Origin: Thalassiosira profunda
Lineage: Eukaryota; Bacillariophyta; Thalassiosirophyceae; Thalassiosirales; Thalassiosiraceae
DNA: 64,000 nt
Assembly (NCBI GenBank): GCA_036939355.1
Contig: JALLAP010000006.1
Span: 1-64,000 of the forward strand
Direction: 5' to 3'
Positions within the stretch are counted from its first letter, which is position 1, and every line of letters begins with the position of its first letter. This document shows, piece after piece, positions 57,471-64,000 of the stretch. Position numbers and translations under genes: made by a program. Below the pieces are notes generated by a model. The model worked only from the letters and a program-made list of their open reading frames with translations. It made no database searches and was not told the DNA's origin.

Positions 57471-60400
57471 ATGACGGAGACAATGGTCGGACGGGGGCGG
57501 CCGTTCGGGCGGTGGCGCTCTCTATTTTTGGTGGCGTGGGCGTCTTCGGCCCTGCCTCCGACGCAAGCAGCAGCAACTTGCGAAGATGCCACTCGCCTCT
57601 CCGCCTCCGAATCTTGCATCCTGCCGGAATATCCGCATCGTCCCGGCACATCGGCCGCCGCGTCGTTTGCAATTCTACTGCTGGGGCACCGGCCTGATGG
57701 GCCTCGCATCCGACGACGGCGTCAATGCCCGCGGCCGACCGTCTGCTCTTACGTCGACCCCGGCACCGACGGGGACGTGTCAGCTGAAAGCATCAAGGCA
57801 GAACAGCGCAGCACCCCAGAGGCAGCGGCCATCGATGGCTACGCCGACTTTCTGGGCGCCGCGATTGACTTTGACGACCAAACCTCCCGCCGAAAAAACG
57901 GCGTGCTGAAACGTCTTTCGTCGATACCCGGCCTGCTACCGGGGAGGCCGCTGTTTATGCGGCTGATGCCCATTAGATCGAGCGACGTCATCAGCAAAAT
58001 CATGGACGAAATGCCGTTGCCGGACGACGGAGACTCGGGAGTGGATTGGACGGTGGGATCTTTCTCATCGACCAATGTTGAGAGCTTGGGGCAACAGGAG
58101 GAGCGTCCACTCAATGCAAGCTTGACACGATCAGAGGGCAAAGAGACGAACGCTACCTCCCTCCAAAGAACAAACAGAACAGAGAGACCAACGGTAGCTG
58201 CAACTGACCAGGAAACTGAACAGGAGACAGAGATACCAGCGAAGAAGAAGAAGAATAGGCGACGATTTTTCAGGCGTACGAGGCATACCAACAAGGTCCT
58301 GTCGATATCGAAGGAAGAGCTGGAATGCCCCGCCATAGCAACAAACATCCACGAGTTGCAAAAGGCAGTGTTGATCGACAAGGTCCCTCTGCGAGATGTG
58401 GGTTTTCGGTTCCCTGCCCAGGGCTTGCAATCAGAAGTCGTTTTGGGGCACACCGGAGAAGAAAATGGAACCTCGGTCACTGCAGAAGATCAATCCTTTC
58501 CAGCTCAAGACACCATATTCACGAGGAGTGATCCGATTGTCAACGGATCGCTATCCTCGCTCTTGACCCACGACGCCCAATCGTCGTCCGACCCCGAGAT
58601 ACTGGCCAACTATCAGCGAGGAATTGCGCTGATGAGCCTCCATCCCGTACTGTCGATCGTGCGGGAACGCGTGGCAACCAAATCCAAGCCGGGCCAGCGC
58701 CAGCCACCGGCTTCGGGAGACGTCATACCTCACCTGGCATTGGTCATCGAAGGCGGTGGCATGAGGGGGGCAGTTTCCGCTGGGATGGCCGCGGCGCTGT
58801 CCACTCTGGACCTCCTGGACGCCTTTGACTCCATCCACGGTTCGAGCGCCGGTGCCATCGTGGGCGCTTACGTCTGTTCACGCCAGTTGTCAGTGGATAT
58901 TTACACAGACATTATGCCAGCAGCCGGGAGCAAGTTTGCGTCGAAGAGGAGAGGGGCGATCAATTTCGGCGTCGACTGGTTGGCCGATCTCATTCAGAGA
59001 AAGTATCTCGACGCAGAGCCAAAGGCGGATGACGAACCTGATGGAATCTGCGTGACGGACGACGAGATGGAAGATGTCGCGTACGACGACGGTTCCTCGT
59101 GGTGGTGCGAGGACGATGATGCGAGTTCCAGCGTGGAATTGGCCATGGAAGGTACTGCATCGCCTCGGCGAAAGCAACGGAGATCTGACGGTAGCGTCGT
59201 GGTCGAGTCGGCAAGTTACCTCCTTTCCAACACAGCCTCGAAGGCCAAGGAAACGATTGCCAAGCCGCTCAAATTTGGCGTTCGCCGCTTTGGCCGTGCA
59301 CTCCGCCCTGCGCTGTCCGCCTTTGACGTTGCATCATCCATGCGTCAGTATCTGAGAAAACGGCCGGGGATGAATACCACGTGAGGAAAATGTCTGGACT
59401 GATCGATTGCTTTTGCTTCGTTCCTTTGCTCAGTCTGCCCCCTCTACCCACAGCTACGTCCTGGATGGAGTGATGGACGAGAACCATGGCCTGAGGCCGT
59501 TCGACTTTGAAGCCTTCCGTGCCAACGACAAGCGACAGCCGCTGTACGTCGTGGCATCGACTGTGAACGAGGGTGGCAACGGTGCGTTGGAGACAGTGAG
59601 CTTCAACAGCAAGGACGGAGATTTCTTTGGATCTGTCCAGGAAAATGACTCCTCAACTAGCGAAGAGAGGGTCAGCTGGTACAGGCGAGTATGGGGTCTC
59701 TTCAAGTTTGCCCCCTACACCATTTACTCTGCTGTCCGCAGGGCCTTGTCCAGCAATGCAAACGGATTCTCTCCGCCGGTGAAAGACACGATTGAGGCTG
59801 AGATGATACCTGCAGGCACGAGCGCGATGTACGGCTTTGCCAACCGTCGAGCGATACGGAAAACGCGTCGCCCGGAAGAAGATAGATCGTACGAACCTAC
59901 GGGACGCACCAACGACGAAGGCAAGAAGGGCTTGTTCCCGTGTCTGGAAGCCAGCATGCTCGTCCCAGGAGCCGCCGGGCCACCAATCCAACTCATCCGC
60001 AGCAAGAACAGAAAGTTTGTCGAGCAGCGCAGCCGATTTCCACGCTTTCGGCCGCGAAAGGAATTGAACCGACGGTTAGAAGTCAATTCGCACCTTTGCT
60101 ACGATGCCTTTTGTTATGAGCCGATACCCTTTCGGAGTGCGGTCGAGAAAGCCAACGCGACCCATGTTCTGGCCCTTCGAAGTCGACCGGATGGGTGCGT
60201 GGTCGAGTCAAAGCAGCACCTGTATGAAAGAGTCGTTGCGCCAATTTACTTTCGCAAGTATTCCATGAATCAGGTGGCCAAGCTCTTCTCCAGCGGAGGC
60301 AGTCAGTATCGGTACCTCGAGGACGTGCTCACATTGAACGAAGGGCTCGCAACCGGCATTGCCACTGGACAGAATGACACTTCTGGGTCGGTGGATGGGG

Positions 60401-61071
60401 TAAAGGTTCCACCAACACAGCTGTACGATGGAGCGCCAGAAGGTCCAGACAACAAAGTCGACATGGACAGCTGGAAACGGGCACAGCTGCTCCCAATCAC
60501 TCTTCCTTTTGGCACGCCGGAACTACCAGCACTCTCGCAAGACAAAGACGAAGTGAACCGAGCTGTCCGCAACGGCTATGCCGCGGCATTCGATGTCCTT
60601 GCTCCCGTCGCAGGCCTGCCTTTTGACGCATCAACAGTTTCTGGCGAGAAGGTGGCCAAGCTGCTGTTTCCGGGCGGCGAGGACGATGTCAGCGTACTGA
60701 ACAAACCACTCAAAATCAAGCCGTCGTACATTGGAGACGACGAGGAAGAATCAAAGCGGAGGTCGTTCGCGGCCTGGATCACTGGGAAACGCGAGGCGAA
60801 GCGTAAGGCGAAGGGCGAGATCGATTCTCATCCGGATGGAATCCTTGCGCAGGAAATGGAAAGGAGAACCTCTGCGTTTCACGAGACGGACCAGTACATT
60901 CGCGACGGCACCGATACACTGGAATACATAGAAACAGAGGCCCTTCTTGCGGCGTTGCCAGGCTTCCGTGGCGGAAGGCTGGATCACATCGCCGACAGTC
61001 TGCTGTCCAACGAAGAAGGCAGAGGAGAGACAAAGGCAGCACAAGAAGAAGCTGCCGACACTAGTACATGA
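57471..61071 (+). CDS. Patatin-like phospholipase, secretory or plastid-targeted
   Basis: Exons to 59380 and from 59454, with a 73-nt GTGAGG...CCACAG intron, phase 2. I chose the ATG at 57471 because it places the hydrophobic WRSLFLVAWASSALPPTQA stretch at the N-terminus as a signal peptide; an in-frame ATG at 57369 is upstream. Product about 1175 aa. The patatin domain starts at HLALVIEGGGMRGAVSAGMAAAL (oxyanion GGGxRG) with the nucleophile in GSSAGAIVGAY. After long acidic and basic insertions it continues with CLEASMLVPGAAGPPIQL and CYDAFCYEPIPFRSA, whose Asp completes the Ser-Asp dyad, and THVLALRSRPDG. Such enzymes hydrolyse acyl lipids. The N-terminal 280 residues are disordered. The gene converges on the 61104 gene with 32 bp between. 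Confidence 0.85.
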
Positions 61072-61103
61072 AACATTTAGAGATCACTCTGCCGATGAAT
61101 CAA

Positions 61104-63114
61104 TCACCCCTGGTAATTGGCAAAGGTCCACTGCTGCCCGGGAGCCCCCACCGCGTTGCCAAACGAGGGCAGTGCCCCATCCAGACGCGCCATCGTGTTC
61201 GCAGCGGCCATCAACCCCGGAGCGTCCGCGCCAGCGTCCAACGCAGCTTCCTCGACGGTGTGATCCTCCTGCGAACTAGCTGCGCCCTTCTTCTGCTTGT
61301 GGCCAAAGACGTGCCTGGCTGCCGTGTCGAAATCGATGCCCAACAGGCGGGTCCGTCGCACCTCGTCCATCCACGGCTCGTTGTTGCGAATGCCGTCCCG
61401 CATGCGCTTCGCCCACCGGCCGAGGTTGTTGTAGCCCGTGTAGAACACCGGCACTTTGGTGTGACCGTGCTCCTTCTTAAACTCGAGAAGATGCTTGAAA
61501 CGAGTCTCGAAGTCGTCCTGCAGGGAGAAGGAGAACCCAACGGAGGCGAGCTTCTTGATCTGCTCGTCGGTGATGCCAGTGGTCCTCCCCGACGTCTTGC
61601 CCGTCTGCCTCGCTTTGTACTTGCGCCTTTGGAGCCCGGCCCAGTTCGCCAGCTGCTTGTACTCCTCCAATCCTTTCCTGACGGCCACGTCGCAATTGCC
61701 GTGCTTCTCCTTGAACTGCACCAGTTCGTCGAATTTGGCCTCCCACTTCTTGTCGATGACCGTCCGATCGTACCGCTTCCGCTTCGTGCTCATCTCGAAC
61801 CCCACGCTCTCCAGCGCCTGGTACTGCGTCGGGGTCATGGCCGATCCGGCGAAGCCCTGTTCGCCGTTGACTTCTCGGGCCCGCAGCCGCTGCGTCGCGC
61901 ACCACTTCGACAGGGCATCGTCGTAGCTCCGCGGCACGTTCGTGTCCCCGTGGAGGGCCTTGTACTTCTTCAGCTGCTCGAACCTATCGACCCACTTCTG
62001 GGCGTTGTGGCCCTTGGGCTCAGCCAGTTTCTGCTGCAATTGCGCCTCGCCCATCTTCGGCACATGCCCGTCCGCGTCGACGGGGAGGTCGCCCGCCTTG
62101 CCAGCCACCGAGTCGAAGCCCACGGAGTGCAATTTGCGGATCCGGTCCAGGGAGAGGTTGTGCTTCGCGTCCTTCCGCATCCGTTTCCACAGGATCAGCT
62201 GGGCCTTCGTCCACTTGACCAGTCTGGCCTCGTCGTCCGAGGCCTCGGCGCTCAAGTGGAGGGGCAGGGAGCCGTTGTGGTTGGCCGCGTAGGCCCGCAC
62301 CTGCTCGAACGTGGCGTTCCACGCGTCGACGTTGCGCTGGGAGTGGGACACGGACGAGGGGAAGAACGCGAACGAGGGCAACGGCAGCAACTGCGATGGG
62401 AGCTGATCCGCCTTGGGCTTTTTTGGCAACGCCTCTTCGCCCTCTCCACTGCCCTCCTTCTCTGGTGTCTCCTTCTTGGGTTTTTGAAGGGCGTCCTCGT
62501 CCAGCCCGAGCTTGATTGCAAGGGTGTATCCTGGGGATTGATGAGAAAGAGAAGGTGAGTTGCGACTTTGGGCAGGATGAATAGCAGGTAGCAAATGAGC
62601 ACTGTGTGCACATAAGAAGAGCCTCTATTCACGCCCAATGTGCAGCAGTGCTTTGGCGCCGACAAACGACTGCATCGTCCCTCCACAACAAAGGAAGCCA
62701 CCACGTCACAAGAGGAAGCCGCAACTCACCCCGCTTCTTGAACTCCAGCGCCACCGCCTGTACGAGATCGCCATCGTCCATCCCCCGAAACGGCCGGGAG
62801 TGCGGCTGAACGCCCGCCTTCGTCCCCTCGTGCTTGCGCTTCTTGTAATTCCCTCCCCGCGGCATCTTGGCGGAGGCCGCGGCCGCGAGGGTCACGGCCG
62901 AGGAGACTGCGTCGCCTTCCTTGTTCCCGTTGGCATCGAGTGTCCCTCCGCCACCTCCAGCTGGGGCGAGGCCGGCGATGATCTCGGCGGCTGCAGCCTC
63001 CGGACCTCCACTACCGACGGCGATGCCGCTCCCACTTACCGCGACGGGCGGAGGACCCCCAAGCCCTGCCCCCGACGCCTCCATAGCCCCGCTATCTCCC
63101 GATTTGGTCGCCAT
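61104..63114 (-). CDS. Helicase-associated (HA) domain repeat protein
   Basis: Exons 63114-62730 and 62530-61104 with a 199-nt GTGAGT...CCCCAG intron, phase 1. Product 603 aa. The N-terminus is Gly/Ala-rich then basic (GGNYKKRKHEG). The C-terminal 470 residues hold about four HA repeats with the W-x-F-x-L-x-x-[YF]-K-x-x-[HN]-G pattern: WNATFEQVRAYAANHNGS, WVDRFEQLKKYKALHGDTNVP, WEAKFDELVQFKEKHGNCDV, and FKHLLEFKKEHGHTKVP, each followed by W-x-x-x-[QM]R and an L-x-x-[IV]GF end. HA domains may bind nucleic acids; diatoms encode many without a helicase. No helicase motif is present. It is a likely nuclear protein. Confidence 0.8.
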
Positions 63115-63425
63115 CGTCGATGCGATGCCGATCCAGCCTCGCCCTTGATGACTGCGTTTTGCGTTGAGAATGGCGAGAATGGCGAGGGCGGTTTTGTGTT
63201 TTGTTCGCAGGTCAACGATTCTCCCATCTACTGCGGAGTCCCCATAACCTAGTACGACGAGAGAAAAGGACCAACCAGCGACAGACTTCAGGCAAGCTGG
63301 TGAAGATCAGCAGGCGCAAGAGGACCGGGTCAGGGCAATAAGACCGCGTCTTATGAAAGCTCTATCAGCATTGTCTATTCAGCTCAAACAATACTACAGC
63401 ATCAATTCATTCACCTACTTCTACA
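63115..63425. other. Intergenic region, no gene seen
   Basis: These 311 bp hold the upstream region of the HA protein gene and the 3' flank of the next minus-strand gene. A GGCGAGAATGGCGAGGGCGG repeat lies near 63169-63190. Nothing else is visible. Confidence 0.35.
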
Positions 63426-64000
63426 TCAGTCATCCGCAACCGCCGCCGCAGTGACGCCGCCGCCGGTGCCAAACAGGCGCGCCACCTGCGCCAGTTCCTT
63501 CAAGCTGTACTCCTCGCCCTCGCCGGTCTTCTTGTCATTGTTCATCGAAAGGTTGATCGGCTTCGGCGGGTTCTCGTACCGAAGGTTGAGCTTCTTCGAC
63601 ACCTCCAGGCTGAAGCTGGCGAGGTCCGCCTGGCTTTGCAAGATGGGTCCGACGTTCTGCCACATTTCTCGGTGCGTGGCCACGATGACGTACTCGATGT
63701 AGTTCAGCTCCATCTCCACTCGCGTGGCGCGGAACCCATTCAGTTGCGCCCACTGTTATTGTAGATGCACGATTTAATGTTGTTAGAGAGAACACCCGGT
63801 GATGAGAGATGGCACGATCTTCTTGCTCACCTCTCTTGGCCGCCCTTTGACGAAATTTTCTATGGCGGTCTGATACACCTTGATCATCTGGAAGGGGACG
63901 TCGGATCCGAACTTCATGAACACGTAGATGATCTGCAGAGAGAAAAGGTTGTCAGTGCATGTGCCAGCAGTGTAGTAGAGAAAGTTACGATGATATGAGA
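63426..64000 (-). CDS. 3' part of a possible MscS-type mechanosensitive channel
   Basis: Only the C-terminal part is in the window. Exons: 63426-63752, 63832-63932 and probably a few bases from 63989 to the edge, with introns of 79 and about 56 nt, both with good GT-AG sites. The last 140 residues read IIYVFMKFGSDVPFQMIKVYQTAIENFVKGRPRE-WAQLNGFRATRVEMELNYIEYVIVATHREMWQNVGPILQSQADLASFSLEVSKKLNLRY. That resembles the region after the pore-lining helix in diatom MscS-like channels, but no membrane span is visible here to prove it. If right, it is a tension-gated ion channel. The assignment is tentative. Confidence 0.4.

Noticed and set aside
61068..62558. 496-aa plus-strand open frame
   Set aside because: It is antisense to the HA-repeat exon and has low-complexity Leu/Arg content; the minus strand has clear repeats and splice sites.

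Overview
The window looks like nuclear DNA of a diatom, probably a centric of the Thalassiosira group. That rests on content alone; no search was run. The pointers are CGRGG-type (DUF6824-like) domain proteins, bipartite plastid presequences ending in ASAF/LAFAP-type motifs, a plastid-type nucleotide (NTT) transporter, two diatom-type cyclins, a recurrent diatom RCxFC...H domain, short GT-AG introns (mostly 56-200 nt) and a compact layout in which neighbouring 3' ends can lie only about 30 bp apart. There are no prokaryotic operons, and I saw no convincing tRNA, rRNA or CRISPR array. Only ATG starts were accepted.

Layout. 1-1.3 kb: 5' part of an unknown Cys-rich gene. 1.56-6.78 kb: a four-gene module (A1-A4) built as two divergent pairs. 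6.98-10.96 kb: three predicted plastid proteins and a cyclin. 11-19.5 kb: a small secreted protein, FCF1, ELP3, an RCxYC-domain protein with internal repeats, and a PI31-like proteasome regulator. 19.9-32.2 kb: a PHT4/ANTR-like transporter, a second cyclin, small unknown proteins, RCL1, a GST-like protein, a CRAL-TRIO protein and an NTT nucleotide transporter. 32.3-36.8 kb: a second, inverted copy of the four-gene module (B4-B1). 37-64 kb: an IRE1-like kinase/RNase with an added CCCH finger, a ferric-reductase/NOX-like enzyme with an unusual Gly-His-Pro repeat ectodomain, a 1599-aa coiled-coil protein, a three-domain enzyme (haem-oxygenase-like + methyltransferase + TauD-like dioxygenase), SNAPC3, a patatin-like lipase, a helicase-associated-repeat protein, and the 3' end of a possible MscS-type channel.

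The main discovery candidate is the inverted, four-gene, two-bidirectional-promoter module. Its genes encode two putative nuclear or DNA-binding diatom-family proteins, a coiled-coil protein and a small basic protein. The two copies differ in informative ways: one copy of A3/B3 is truncated by a deletion of about 0.6 kb, A4 and B4 have introns at different positions, A1 has an interrupted frame, and about 200 bp are identical across the 3' end of A2/B2. The promoters share palindromic TGGGTACCCA, GCACAGAGACA and GGTATCTT elements, and a third solo copy of this promoter signature sits at 23.7 kb. The HO-like/methyltransferase/TauD fusion, the IRE1-CCCH fusion and the GHP-repeat reductase are the other stand-out items. 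FCF1 and RCL1 both belong to small-subunit rRNA processing, but I see no wider functional clustering.
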